Origin: Rebecca billardiae RCC1528
Taxonomy: Eukaryota; Haptophyta
Reading direction: 5' to 3'
DNA length: 64,000 bases
Assembly (NCBI GenBank): GCA_965240325.2
Contig: OZ251223.1
Span: forward strand, 3,410,001 to 3,474,000
Part shown: positions 1-10,721 of the stretch, piece by piece
Layout: every line of letters starts with the position of its first letter
Numbering within the stretch: the first letter of the stretch is position 1
The notes under the pieces: model-generated
Databases searched by the model: none
Told to the model about the DNA's origin: nothing
The model's input: the letters and a program-made list of their open reading frames with translations, nothing else
Position numbers and translations under genes: made by a program

Positions 1-2
1 AG

Positions 3-525
3 CAGCAGCCGCAGCAGCAGCCGCAGCAGCAGCAGCAGCAGCCGCAGCAGCAGCCGCAGCCGCTGCCGCAGCAGCAGCAGCCGCAGCCGCAGCCGCAGCC
101 GCAGCCGCAGCCGCAGCCGCAGCAGCAACCGTCGCAGTACGCACAGCAGCAGCCGCAGCAGCAGCAGCAGCCGCAGCAGCCGGCGCAGCAGTGGCAGCAG
201 CCGGCGCAGCAGCAGCAGCCGCCGGCGCAGCAGCAGTGGCAGCAGCAGCCACAGCAGCACGCACCCCTGCAACAGCCGCCGCTGGAGCCGCCGCCACCGC
301 CGCAGCAGCAGCAGCCGCCGGCACAGCAGCAGCAGCAGCCGCCGCCGCCGCCGCAGCAGCCTCCGCCGCAGCAGCAGCAACCACCGCAGCAGCAGCAGCA
401 GCAGCAGCAGCCACCGCAGCAGCAGCAGCAGTCGCTGCCGCCGCCGCCACAGCCACAGCAGCCGCAGCAGTGGCAGCAGCAGCCGCAGCAGCCGACACCG
501 CAGCAGCAGCAGCCACTGCACACTC
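3..525 (+). repeat. CAG/CCG trinucleotide-rich tract coding poly-Gln/Pro
   Basis: Imperfect runs of CAG with interspersed CCG and CCA fill the first half kilobase. In frame 3 they encode Gln and Pro without a stop. The repeat is therefore coding in the Gln frame rather than in the poly-Ala frame, which is only a shadow. Such tracts vary in length by slippage. Confidence 0.85.
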
Positions 526-1965
526 AGCCCGCTCCGCCCGCGCAAGACCCTCGCGAGCACGACGTCGGCGCGAGCAGCCCGGCCGCGCCCAGCCAGGACG
601 GCGGGAGTGCCTCGTCCCAGCCGGCATGCTCGCATTCGACGGCAGCCGGCTCCTCCTCCCTCCACGCCATGCCGGCCGAGGTGGACACCGGCCTGCGCGG
701 CGTGAAGGCGCTGAGCCGGCTCACGGTCGATGAAGGTGACGAGGCGGAGGGCGAGGACGGCGAGGAGGGCGAGGTGGACGCCGAGGCCGAGCAGCTGCGG
801 CTGCTGCAGCTCGAGGAGGAGCACCAGCGGCAGAAGGCCGAGCTCGACGCCAAGTTCCGCGCGGAGAGGGAGGCACTCATGTACGCGCCGCGCCGAGCGC
901 AAGCGCCGCGCCGAGCGCGAGCGCCGGCGCCCGTGCGCGCAAGCACGCGGACGGACCGGCGCTGCCGCGCCTCTCTCACCCGCGCACCCGCGCGTCGCGC
1001 TCGCGCGCTCCCGTCCCACCACGCCCGCCTCGCTGCGCAGGCAGAGCAAGGGCAAGAAGTCCGCGGTCCGCCGACGAGACTCCAAGTGCGCGACCGATGG
1101 CTCCGTGACGCCGGGCTCCAGCTCAACCTCGAGCCCGACGCGCCCACCGCTCCACCCGACGGTGTGGCCGGTGGGCGGCGATGCGGGCGCAGGCTCGAGC
1201 GCCGCGGCGGCGGGCTTGTTCCACTCTGCAGAGGACGCTCGCCCGGTGCCGCACTCGCGCTCCAACCCGGGCGAGCTCGACCGCGCCGCGCTCGAGCACG
1301 CGGATGTGGTCAGCACCCGCCCGCTGCGGAACGGCGGCCTGGTGCCCGCGTCAGGCAGCGTGCCCAACCTGCCGGTGGCCGCGGCGGCCGGCGCGACCAT
1401 GGAGCGGCCGGCGCAGCTGCAGACTGGCCCTGGATCAACCCCAATCAGCCCGTCGGCCAGCACGGCGCCGCACGCGCCGCCGCACCCCTCGCCGACGTGC
1501 GCCAGTCCGATTGCAGCAGCGACGCAGCCGGCTGTGAACGGCGCCGAGAGCGGCGCTCCCGCGGCGGGCGGCTTGGTCGGCAGTGGTGGTGCGTCTACGC
1601 CGAGCCTCAACGGCGCGGAGGCGCGCGCCGGCCCGCAGCACAGCCTCTCGACCGGCAGCCTGGACACGGGCGCGGCGGGCGCGCACGCGCTTCCGAAGAA
1701 GAAGCCGGAGGCGCAGCTGACCGTTGCCATGATGCGCGAGCTCGAGCTCAAGAACCTCGGCGAGCTCGGCAAGTCACGAGGCAAGGAGTCCGCTGCTGGG
1801 CACCACCCCACGTCGATGGGCGCGGCCGCTAAGCCCAAGGCGATGCAGGAGGCCCGTGCGAGCTCACAGCGCGGCAGCGGCCGTTTCGACGGGGACGACG
1901 GCGAGTTTCAGCAGTGGCAGCAAGCTGCGGGCGCGGCGGCGAAAGAGCGCGGCGGCCCCAGATAG
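3..1965 (+). CDS. Gln/Pro-rich protein with short coiled coil, 5'-partial, two exons
   Basis: The gene enters from the left edge, so the start codon is outside the window. Exon 1 (3-880) is open from the first bases. It encodes about 170 residues of Gln/Pro repeats with scattered Trp-Gln pairs, then an acidic stretch (near 730-790) and a charged helix typical of a coiled coil (near 795-880, Glu/Lys/Arg/Gln-rich). I infer a 160-bp GT-AG intron at 881-1040: exon 1 ends in phase 2 and exon 2 (1041-1965) restores an ATG codon and stays open to TAG. Exon 2 is low-complexity, Ser/Ala/Pro-rich, with a basic start and a short conserved-looking segment near 1705-1790. Poly-Q, disorder and a coiled coil suggest a regulatory or scaffold protein, but no catalytic or DNA-binding domain is visible. 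Function unknown. Confidence 0.7.
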
Positions 1966-3149
1966 CATGCGCCGTGCCGGTCAGCCGTGCCACGGGCGCC
2001 ACACGTTCTGACTTGACACTCGGTCGCCCACCGCACCACTGGTGCACACTCATCGTAAACCAGAGTGTTTCGCCGCGAGTGTTATGGCCCGCGGTGCAGG
2101 GCGGAGCGCGCAGCGTGGAGCCCGCACCAGCGGGCCCGAACCACGTTTCAAAAAGATCTTTGATCAAGAAAAAAGGGACGGGGGGCGATTTTTAGGGCTG
2201 GCGGAGACCGAGTTTCGAGTTTTTGAGATCGCATAGAGAGGTCTATTAGGCCGAAAATAAGCGCGTCCAGCTCATTCCCTTAAGTAAAGTGCGATCTGGA
2301 CGTCAGCTGGACGTGACATTAACGTAACGGTTCGTTACGAGCGCGATTTTGTGGGTAGACTCTCGTTCATGTGTGATAGTTTGCCTCCGCCTTGATGAAT
2401 ATGAACTTGGCTTCGCGGCGGTTGGTATCTAGAGTCTAAAACCCGCAAGCCTTATTGAAAATACCCGCGCAGCTATTCGTTGCCAGCCCATTCCATAGTC
2501 ACTGACTTACCGAGCTGGCGAGCTCAAAACCTGCCGTCGTCGCAAGGACGACGTGCTGTGCAGGTTTCTTCTGCTGGGGTGGCGAGCGAGCCTCGACGAC
2601 TCTTGGTTGGTCCGCAAGGGGGCGCTCGATGGGCAGGTGCGCGTGGCAAGTGCCGAGTGGCGCCTGGAGCGCGCGTCTGCGGCGGGTCCCGACGGCCGTC
2701 GACATCGCGTTCGTGCCCGCTCACTAGTCACTCCGCACGCCCCTGCCGCGCCCTGTCGATGCCTGCGCGGCCGGCCGGCGCGCGGCCGCGCCGCCGCCGC
2801 CGCAGCCGCCGCCCTGTGTTCGGGCTCTCGCAAGCTCGGGGGCAGCGGCGCATGATGCCGGACTGATCGATCTCGGAGTCTCCGACTTCACCACACGCCC
2901 CCCTTGCCATGCCTCTCCGCCAGGGTCTCCCAGAACTCTTCTTCAGAGCAGGCGCAAGTCGAACTCGGAACTGGCCGCGGCCCCGCGCGCCGTCGGCTCC
3001 CCGTGGCTGTCAGCTCCGCGTGGCCTGGGCGCCTGGCGTGCCCAGAGCTGGCCGTGCCTCTGCGACGCGTGCCGAGCCTGACCGAGGTGTGTCACCCCGT
3101 GCACGCGCGGCGCGCGCAAGCACCGGTGCTGCATGGCTGCTCGCACCGT

Positions 3150-3490
3150 GCTCCCTGGCTCGCGGTCAGTCAGCTCGGCCGCGTGGTGCCTGGTGTGCAC
3201 GTAGAGTCGCGCTCATGCGTCGCTCACGCCTCGCGCCCGCCTGTCGGCCGTCGCGCAGGCGCGCAGGTCGAACCCTACTGACCTGCAGATCATCTACTCC
3301 TGCGCTGCTGGCGTCGCGGCGACGACGGTCAGCGGCAGGCCCGAACGAACGGTCGAATCCGCGCGGTCCCGCGCCGTCCGGCTCCCTGGCTGTCAGTCAG
3401 CTCCGCCGGTGGCCTGGCGTGCAAGAGTCGCGCTCGTGCGTCGATCACGCCGAGTCGCATCCGCCTGTCGGCCGTCGCGCACGCGCAGGG
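3150..3490 (+). repeat. Diverged tandem duplication, about 230-bp period
   Basis: A segment at about 3150-3268 (from the CTCCCTGGCT motif through CGCCTGTCGGCCGTCGCGCA) is repeated with substitutions and small indels at about 3380-3490. A third, shorter and weaker relative lies near 2990-3050. The copies differ enough to be an old local duplication. Confidence 0.6.
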
Positions 3491-3652
3491 GGTCAGGTAA
3501 GGGCCGTCTGTGATGAGGGCAGCTCGGCCGACGACCGACATCCACACTCGGCGCACGCCGGCGGCGGCGCGGCGCTGGGGCGGCGCGCCGCTGGATGGAG
3601 TCTAGTTACACGTGTACGGGACGACTGCGACGGAGGGTGCACCGCCACCGCG

Positions 3653-3712
3653 GGCCCCGAACTACGTTCGTTCTACGGAAAAGGACCGCGGAACGCGGTC
3701 ATATTATAATCA
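3653..3712 (+). repeat. Dispersed repeat copy 1 (partner at 9133-9195)
   Basis: About 60 bp beginning CCACCGCGGGCCCC and containing the near-palindrome GGACCGCGGAACGCGGTC just before an AT-rich stretch. It aligns with 9133-9195 with scattered mismatches and one short insertion. No coding capacity is apparent. Confidence 0.6.
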
Positions 3713-3950
3713 GACTCAGTCTGAGGCTCATCTGAGCCATGAGCGCCCCCGGCACGTATGGTATGGCCCGATCAGTGAGAGTGACGCGCGGCTCAGCTTT
3801 ATTTCAGTATTATTATTTTGAGGCTGCATGAGGCAAGGGCGGTAAGCTTTGATGACGTACGTTTTGTACGATACCAACGGCCGACTCACCGAGTTACCGG
3901 CCACCGCGCGCCCGCACGCAGCCGCGAGAGGAGGGTAGACGGCGACCATC

Positions 3951-5417
3951 ATGGGCGCGGCGGACGCCAGCAGCGATGCGATGGCTGAGTTCCTCAGCAC
4001 CACGCCGGCCTTCAGCCACGGCTCAGACGAGGAGGCGATGGCCGCAGCGCAGGCACTGACGAGCGCAGGCATCACGCTGGGCGCCGTGGACGTCATCCTC
4101 GAGCACGGTGATGACAAGCACGCCGACGCGCTCTTCGAGCTGCTGAACACTGTCGATCTGCGATCTGGATCCGTACTGGCCTCCACTCTGCAGCGCGTGC
4201 AGAAGCTCGCCATCTTTGCGAGCTTCAAGAAGCAGCGGGCCGAGAAGCACCACGCGGGCCTCCGAAGGGCGGCTGCTGTGCAGCAGACTCGGCGAGCGCC
4301 GCAGCCAAAGAAGCACGCTGCACGCGCGGCTCTCGGCGATGAGAGACGTGGATCCACAGAGCCCGCATCGCGCGCGGCACGCCCGAAGACCCGCCGTGTG
4401 ACCCAGGCTCTCGACGACGAGTCAGACGATCTCGAGGAGCCTGCCGCACGCTGCGCTGAGTGCGACTGCGCAGACGAGCCGATGGTGTGCGCGACGTGTG
4501 GCGGCGAGGGCTTCTGCCTGCCAGCCTGTGACGCGCTGGGATCGACCATGCTGTGCAAGCAGTGCCGCGGCATCCTCGATCGCGACAATCGCGTCCGCAA
4601 CCGAGCGGCGGTCAAGGGGTCCGGAGCCGACGTGGGCAGGCGCAGCAGGGCGGACTCGGACTTTGAGGAGTTGCAGAGCAGCGCGGCTCCACCGGCCCAG
4701 CGCGCGCGCGCCGAGACGGTGGCTCGCAAGCGCAAGCACACTCACGCGCTGGAGTGCGAGTCCCAGCGCGTGCCAGGCATCCCACCCGCGCGCGACGACG
4801 ACGAGTCGAGCGATGCCCCCTTGGCGGAGCAGCTCACCGCGACAGCGACCGCGCCTGCACGTGATGCGCCAACGGCTGGAGCGAAGGAGCGGGGGCTGCC
4901 GCCTCCGCGCACCGGCCGCCGTGTCGTCCCGGACGAGACCAAGCAGGCGATGATCCGCCTCGCCAAGCAGCCTGGCTCAACCAAGTCGAGCATCCTCGAG
5001 CAGCTGCACGACGGCGGCTTCAAGAACAGCGAGGGCAAGACGTGGCCGAAGAACTTGACGGATGGGTGTGTCTTGGCGCGCACCCTCGGCGCGCACGGGT
5101 ACCGTGAGGACAAGTTGACCGAGCGGCTCGAGTTCACAGGGAAGGAGGTTGCCTTCTACGAGAAGAAGCTCAAGGAGTTTGATGCGGCTTGGGAGCAGCA
5201 CGACGCGGACGACGATCACGAGCTCTCTGGTCATGCGCCCAAGCAGATGAGGAATGCGGACGGTCCGACCATTGGCATTGCCTCTCAGCAGCAGAAGGAT
5301 GTGTCGACCAAGCCAGCAGCGCTCGGGACGCGCACCAACAGCCTCACTGCCACGCCCACCATCAGCATTGCCGCGCCCACTGGCGGCGACGGTGCGGCGC
5401 AGCGCGGGGCTCCGTAA
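3951..5417 (+). CDS. Cys-cluster protein with basic, DNA-binding-like C-terminal domain
   Basis: Uninterrupted 488-codon gene starting at an ATG in good context (ACCATCATGG). Residues 1-90 look folded and helical. Residues about 167-202 carry a Cys cluster (C-x2-C-x-C, C-x2-C, a single Cys, C-x2-C near the end) that resembles a truncated PHD or RING-like zinc site but lacks a complete canonical spacing. The middle (200-320) is basic and acidic low-complexity. Residues about 322-390 form a Lys/Arg-rich domain in which helix-forming stretches (ETKQAMIRLAKQPGSTKSSI, then a Gly-turn and a Trp) recall a recombinase/Myb-like helix-turn-helix. A coiled segment and a disordered tail follow. A nuclear chromatin or DNA-associated protein is the most plausible reading; I do not recognise a named family. 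Confidence 0.6.
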   Translation: MGAADASSDAMAEFLSTTPAFSHGSDEEAMAAAQALTSAGITLGAVDVILEHGDDKHADALFELLNTVDLRSGSVLASTLQRVQKLAIFASFKKQRAEKHHAGLRRAAAVQQTRRAPQPKKHAARAALGDERRGSTEPASRAARPKTRRVTQALDDESDDLEEPAARCAECDCADEPMVCATCGGEGFCLPACDALGSTMLCKQCRGILDRDNRVRNRAAVKGSGADVGRRSRADSDFEELQSSAAPPAQRARAETVARKRKHTHALECESQRVPGIPPARDDDESSDAPLAEQLTATATAPARDAPTAGAKERGLPPPRTGRRVVPDETKQAMIRLAKQPGSTKSSILEQLHDGGFKNSEGKTWPKNLTDGCVLARTLGAHGYREDKLTERLEFTGKEVAFYEKKLKEFDAAWEQHDADDDHELSGHAPKQMRNADGPTIGIASQQQKDVSTKPAALGTRTNSLTATPTISIAAPTGGDGAAQRGAP

Positions 5418-5624
5418 ACGCATATGGCTGATACGTGCTGATCGTCATATGGCACAGCAGATGGCAGCGTACTTGACAGCTGAGTGTCAGCAGAATAATC
5501 GCGTCCGGTCGCAGCGGCAACAGATGAGACATTAACTATTAACTATTAAGCTACTACTACTATGAGTATGAAGTATAGACGTATGATCGTCAGTACGTAA
5601 CGACTCAGTGACTCTCTCGTCTCT

Positions 5625-5625
<1 letters not shown>

Positions 5626-5702
<77 letters not shown>
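5626..5702 (+). repeat. (CT)n microsatellite
   Basis: About 77 bp of nearly perfect CT dinucleotide repeat, preceded by imperfect CT-rich sequence from about 5611. On the minus strand it gives an artefactual Arg-Glu repeat ORF. Confidence 0.95.
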
Positions 5703-5704
<2 letters not shown>

Positions 5705-7419
5705 GGGGGGCCAAAGTGGCACTGTAGCGTTACTGACGGCCACGAGCGCGGGTCCTAGCGAGTGTTTAGAGCTGATTTCGGGCTGGATCATTTGCCCTCT
5801 GGAGGGGTCTGGGCCGGCCATGTAAAAAAATCAGGTGCAAATACCCTGAATATAGGGCGTAACGGCTAGCATATTTACTTATTAGAATGAGCCTGAACTT
5901 ATTGGAAACGGTATGTAACGGTCGTGCTATATGTGACATATAGACCATGTCGACCTCACTTTGATAGAGCATCTCAGCGAGATCGTTCTGAGTCCCCAGC
6001 AGCAGCAGGTCCCAACATGCGATATATAGGCTGTGTACTGGCAGGCTGTCAAATATGTAGTTTCCTAGAAGCCACCGATCGTTACATACCCACTGTGTAT
6101 ATAGGCGCCATGCTGATGAATACAGCCTCGTCTGATCTCGAGCTGCGAGATACGTTTTCAGACTGTGTATACGGCCACGCGTACGGCGTATTGCAGACAT
6201 AGTAGACCCAAAGCACCGGCCCCACGTCCTTAGCCCGGGAGTGCTCTCGGTCATAGTCAAGGTTTAAAGTGACTCGAGCCAACCGTCACCGCTCCCTGGC
6301 CGAGACCGACGAGGCAGGTCAAATCTGTCGTCGTCGCAGTGCGGCACAGTGCCGAGCATGCGATTCGGCAGCAAACGTCTGCTCCAGGCGGTGGCTGGCG
6401 TGTCTGCACCAAACCAGGCTGGATGGGATTGGTCCATATAGGTACGCACTACCCTGTTCCGCGCTATTTATGGGCTTAGGGGCGGATATTCGGCCTACAG
6501 AGGCTGATCCGGCGCTGTTCGGCGCTCCTGGCTGGCTGCGCGGAGCCCAACGGCAAGCGCCGGCGTGTGCAAGGTGTCAAGATTGAGACGGTCTCTGACG
6601 CTCCCGCCGGTCTTGGGCGCACCAGGGTGCATGAGGGCTCATCTGCATCTGCTTCTGCAGGCATGAGCGTCACAGGGGCGCGCTTGCAGGCACGGTCGAG
6701 TGCACGTCGGACCTGTCGAATGAGCCAACCGCTGCCTGCGAGCACGTCCGCGACGTCCTGAGAGGCGAATGGGAGGCGCCCAGACGCCATCAGAGGGCAC
6801 ACGTGGCCCATACCCAACGTACTGACCATCGCAAGTGCCACGGCAGGTGCAAACACGGGCCCTACAAGCGGAACATGACAGTTGCGAGCTCCGCGGAGGT
6901 GTTGCGCGCGTGCTCGCGCCGGTCTGCTGACGGCGATTCCGGCGCAGCAGGGCAGGTTAGGCGAGCTGGGCATCCACATACATACATGGGCACTTGGTGC
7001 GAGCATCGATCTCAACTGTGCGAGTTGATCATGAGCCACACCGTGCGGTAGCGTGACGGGCGCACGCAGCGCGCCAATTCAAGCCGGCCGACGCGCGCCG
7101 CGCACGGCGCGAGATGGCCAAGAAGCGGGTGGTGAGCCGCTGGTGGCGCAAAGGCACGGATCAGTAGCGCCCACCAGCGTCACGCGCGCGCGCACCCGAG
7201 ACCATCTCGGCGTCTCAAAGGTCGCGAGCGCGCGGCGGTCCACTGCCTCCGGCCGCTCGCGCTGGAGCGGAACCGAGCTCTGAGCGTCCGAAGGTGTGAA
7301 GCTCGATTTTCGAGCGGGGTCCGAGAAAAAGGCTCCGCGCCACCCTAAAAGGCCGAGGGCGGAGCGAAAATGCGACGCGACTTTGCTTTTCATTTTTAAA
7401 TGGGCGGTTTGGCCCCCCT

Positions 7420-7445
7420 ATCTCTCTCTCTCTCTCTCTCTCTCT
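7420..7445 (+). repeat. (CT)n microsatellite
   Basis: About 26 bp of CT dinucleotide repeat in noncoding DNA. Confidence 0.9.
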
Positions 7446-7498
7446 GCTATTAATGAGTCTATTCTGATGATCATGATGTTATAGTTACTTAGTATCGA

Positions 7499-7533
7499 AT
7501 ATATATATATATATTTATTTATTTATTTATTTA
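7499..7533 (+). repeat. (AT)n followed by (TTTA)n microsatellite
   Basis: An AT run of about 16 bp passes directly into five TTTA units. Confidence 0.9.
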
Positions 7534-8558
7534 ACGACGTGGCAGCATCGGACAAGCGTCAGGCTCAGAGTGCAACAGACACATAGAATGCGTCCGCGCC
7601 TTCCGTCCACTGTCCAGGTCAGACAGTGCGCCACCCGCAGCCCTGCCCCCCTACGGGAGCGGGGCCAAGGGCCAGATGGGTGCAGCGGCGTCCACCGGCT
7701 GCATCGCCCCCCGCTAGAGGCGGCTATTGCGGTCGAACTGAAAGACCGCGTCCGCCAATTCGGCCTGCTATGTAATCGGTGGACGGGACGTGAGCCTGGC
7801 CGTGACTTTAGCGTAACGGTTCGTTACGAGCGAATCGTATTCGTCGTCCCGGATCACGTGACGTCCGGACTGGGCCACAGTATCCGGATCGGAGGTGACG
7901 TGGCCCGCACCGATGGCGGATGGGACCAACCCCTGCTGCGAGCGCGCCTGCACGTGCCTCCGGACCCGCCTCCCGCTTGCTGCTCACGCAGTCAGCTGCG
8001 ATCGTGGCGCATGATCGCAGAAGCAGTGCCGGCAGTACGGCCTGCATCAGCTAGTGCCGCGCCGTCGTGGTGCGCGCGGTAGTTGCGTTTGCAGCGCTTG
8101 CGCAGTCGGCGAGCTGACGCGCGTGCGGTTCAGGTGTGTCAAATGCGGTCTCGTCGGCGCGTTTTCGCCTGCCACCTCGTGCACCCGTGCCGCCAGCTTC
8201 GTCGTCTTCATGTCATGGTTCGCTTCATGAGGACTGCTGCTGCTGTCGCCATCGGCTCTCCATCACCCCGAGTCGCTCGGCGCCGCGCGGTAGCATTTAA
8301 CCATTTAGCAGCTGCGTGCACACGGCACAGTGTCACCGCAGCGGCTTCCCAGCAGTCGTCGACAATTGCGTCGTCAGAATCCTCCTCGTCGTCGGCTTAC
8401 ACCGCCGCGAGAGGGAACGCTGCCACAGCTGCAGATGGGAGGCAAGTCTTCTCTCTTCCCACCGCGGCGCGCGCTGCGACAGCCCTCCCCGTTTCCTTCA
8501 CTTGCCCACCTGCTGAGGGTTTTGCAGCTCGATCTCAGCAACGGCGCCACCTGACGAC

Positions 8559-8612
8559 GAGCGGATTGGATTGGTGCACGGGGAATCGGATCTCCCGTGC
8601 ACCAATCCGCTC
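8559..8612. repeat. Imperfect inverted repeat (hairpin)
   Basis: The right arm ends in CCCGTGCACCAATCCGCTC. The left arm carries its complement with an extra ATTGG duplication, giving a stem of about 19 bp with a 5-nt bulge and a short loop around 8584-8592. Weaker complementarity extends outward (CGACGAG / CTCGTCG). Confidence 0.7.
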
Positions 8613-9132
8613 GGCTCGTCGCGCCCGGCAGCCATCGCCCAGCCCTAGTTGCAATCAACGACAAGTGTCGACAACGTCGCATTTCACTGCCAGACGCCAG
8701 TCACTGGCCTGCTGAGGGCGTACGGTCACTCACCCGTGCTGAACGGGTCAAGTGGCCCGAGTACGTCTGGTCCGGTTGGCTGGTACGGGCCGCAGCGCTA
8801 AAGCACCCTGCTGTCACACCCGACTCCTTCAGTACTCCGAGCTCTGCGGCACGACTCACTCGGCACGATCGCGGACGGGTCGCGGATCCGAGCTGATCAG
8901 CCAGTTGGACATTTCACATTTGGCAGCTAGTTGATGTCAGACGGACGTCCGATTTGTCATTTGACCGGTGCGGTCTCAGGTCCGCTGCTGTGATTAGAGT
9001 CTCGCGCTGCTGTGAAGTGTTCGAGTGAGTGAGTCTCGAAGTCGCAGGCGGGCGACGGTCGGACTCAATCACGGAACTGTACTTCAACTGGCGAACTGCC
9101 ACGGCGGAGAGTGACGCGATAGCACTCGGCCA

Positions 9133-9195
9133 CCGCGGGCCCCCAACTGCGTTGATTCTATATGCAGAAAAGGACCGCGGACCGCGGTCATATAT
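9133..9195 (+). repeat. Dispersed repeat copy 2 (partner at 3653-3712)
   Basis: Matches the element at 3653-3712. It contains GGACCGCGGACCGCGGTC, a near-perfect palindrome, followed by an AT-rich stretch. Confidence 0.6.
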
Positions 9196-10721
9196 CATAG
9201 TATTGGCCATAGTACTACGTACTCCACATACCTATACAGTAAGACTAAACTATACCGTGATCTGTTTTTAAAAGGCGCGCCAGCGCGCCCAGCGCCCGTC
9301 GTCCTCGCACCACCGTTGTCCATAAAAAAATTCGTCGTCCGAACTCTCCAACTGGGCGCCAATGCGACAGCGCGCCGACGGGATGAGGATGTAACATAGA
9401 GTGTGGAGCTCCACTGTCGGTTGGGGAATGCATGTATCAAGCGGCATCGGGCATGACTGGGGTAGCATATCACACAGGAGGCTGGCCAGTAGTGAACTGC
9501 TGCGCGATAAGAGCCGCCTGTGGCACACGGTGATTTTAATTGAAACACAGGCAGCTTATGCACCCTCGTTCAGACTGATTTCAAGGCTCCCTTTACGGTC
9601 ATTCATCCCCAATATCCAAGAAGCCGTCGCCGATTCTGATCGGCTTCGGCCGCCCCGCCGGGGGCGCCGGACTCCATCTGCATCGAGCAACGGCAGTACA
9701 GCAGGTGGATACGTGAACGTACGGCCTACGGGTTGCCAACTGAACACAAAGTCGGAGGCATCACGCGGATGCCTCTCTGCGACAATCGGGGTCGAAGGGG
9801 TGCCCGGATCTGACGCCAGGGGGTCCCTGAAGTTCCGCCGCTGCGCGCGTTCTGCGCTGCTGCGGCCCGTCTCCGTGTGGCGTGTGTGGTAGCCGCAAGT
9901 GCATTTAGTCTGCAATTCAGACCCCCTACTGGTACTGCACTACAGTACGCGAATCGAGATCAGAGACACGCGCTCCGACCAAAAGCGTGTGAAGCGGCTC
10001 GGACGGATGCTCTGGGACCTGCTCACGCCATCGCAGCCGCGCCTTGCGGCCCCGGAGTCCGCCTGACTCTGTGAGTCCGCGGGACACGCGTCTTCGGTCT
10101 TGCGGCTTGAAACGCTGCGGTGTCCGGCCGTGCCCGCGGCACTCATGAAACAAGGCGCGAAGTGGCGAGAAGCGCGACCTGAAAACATCGTGCGCGGCGA
10201 CGCGTGAGTGGGCGCTAGGCGAGTGCTCGGTTCTACGCGTGGAAGACCGTCTTTCATCGTCATAAGTCATCACATAAGTACGGCAGGTACCAGTCTTTAA
10301 ATCATAGAATTAGTATCACAACGACACGTCTTTCGCTCTTTATAATATTCTCGTTTTTCGAACGGGAAGTGATACTACCAGTTATCTGTACCACTCGGTA
10401 CCGCGGTACAGTACCTTCCAAACGGATGCACATGTGCGCGCCCATAAGAAGATCTTCCTCTCGAACACGCTCAGATATAAATCCCGTTATAGTGGTAGAA
10501 AGTTGAGCAAGCCTCTACCCGGAGTACCGCGGATGGGGCGAGCTGATTGGTCAGCGTAGTCATATGTGCGCGACTCGGGTAGCAGGAAGCGGATTCTTTG
10601 ATTAAGAGAGCTTTCAACATATTTCTCTATAGTCATTGACCATGTGGAACAACCAACCTGTTCATCATGAATACACACACAACGTTGCCTACCCACACCG
10701 CCTCTCTGGGTAAAAAAGACT

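Larger units (their letters stand above)
1966..3950. other. Intergenic, no supported gene
   Basis: Contains the 3' flank of the Gln-rich gene (first few hundred bases). It also holds a short dispersed motif near 2316-2347 with the inverted repeat CGTAACG-GTT-CGTTACG, which recurs near 7797-7830, plus diverged tandem duplications (about 2990-3490) and a dispersed repeat at 3653-3712. Several ORFs of 60-266 codons exist, but they are Arg/Ala/Pro-rich, overlap on both strands and show no family motif, as expected in GC-rich noncoding DNA. Confidence 0.6.
5418..10721. other. Long gene-poor interval, no supported gene
   Basis: Composition alternates between AT-richer blocks (5500-6300, 7440-7540, 10280-10480) and GC-rich blocks. 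It holds CT and AT/TTTA microsatellites, a hairpin at 8559-8612, and dispersed repeats at 7797-7830, 9133-9195 and 10293-10315. The longest ORFs (minus 5766-6260, minus 6476-7039, plus 7570-8082, plus 8083-8715, plus 9401-9892) have no recognisable motif. The minus ORF at 6476-7039 (187 codons) has the most protein-like composition, but there is no other support for it. Confidence 0.55.

Noticed and set aside
191-733. Poly-Ala ORF in the CAG/CCG tract
   Set aside because: A shadow of the Gln/Pro frame. The Gln frame joins an acidic, coiled-coil segment and an in-phase intron; the Ala frame does not.
5532-5714. Arg-Glu dipeptide ORF on the minus strand
   Set aside because: Direct product of the (CT)n microsatellite.
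6476-7039. 187-codon minus-strand ORF with fairly protein-like composition
   Set aside because: No motif, no homologous family recognised, no splice or promoter support; kept only as a note in the gap entry.
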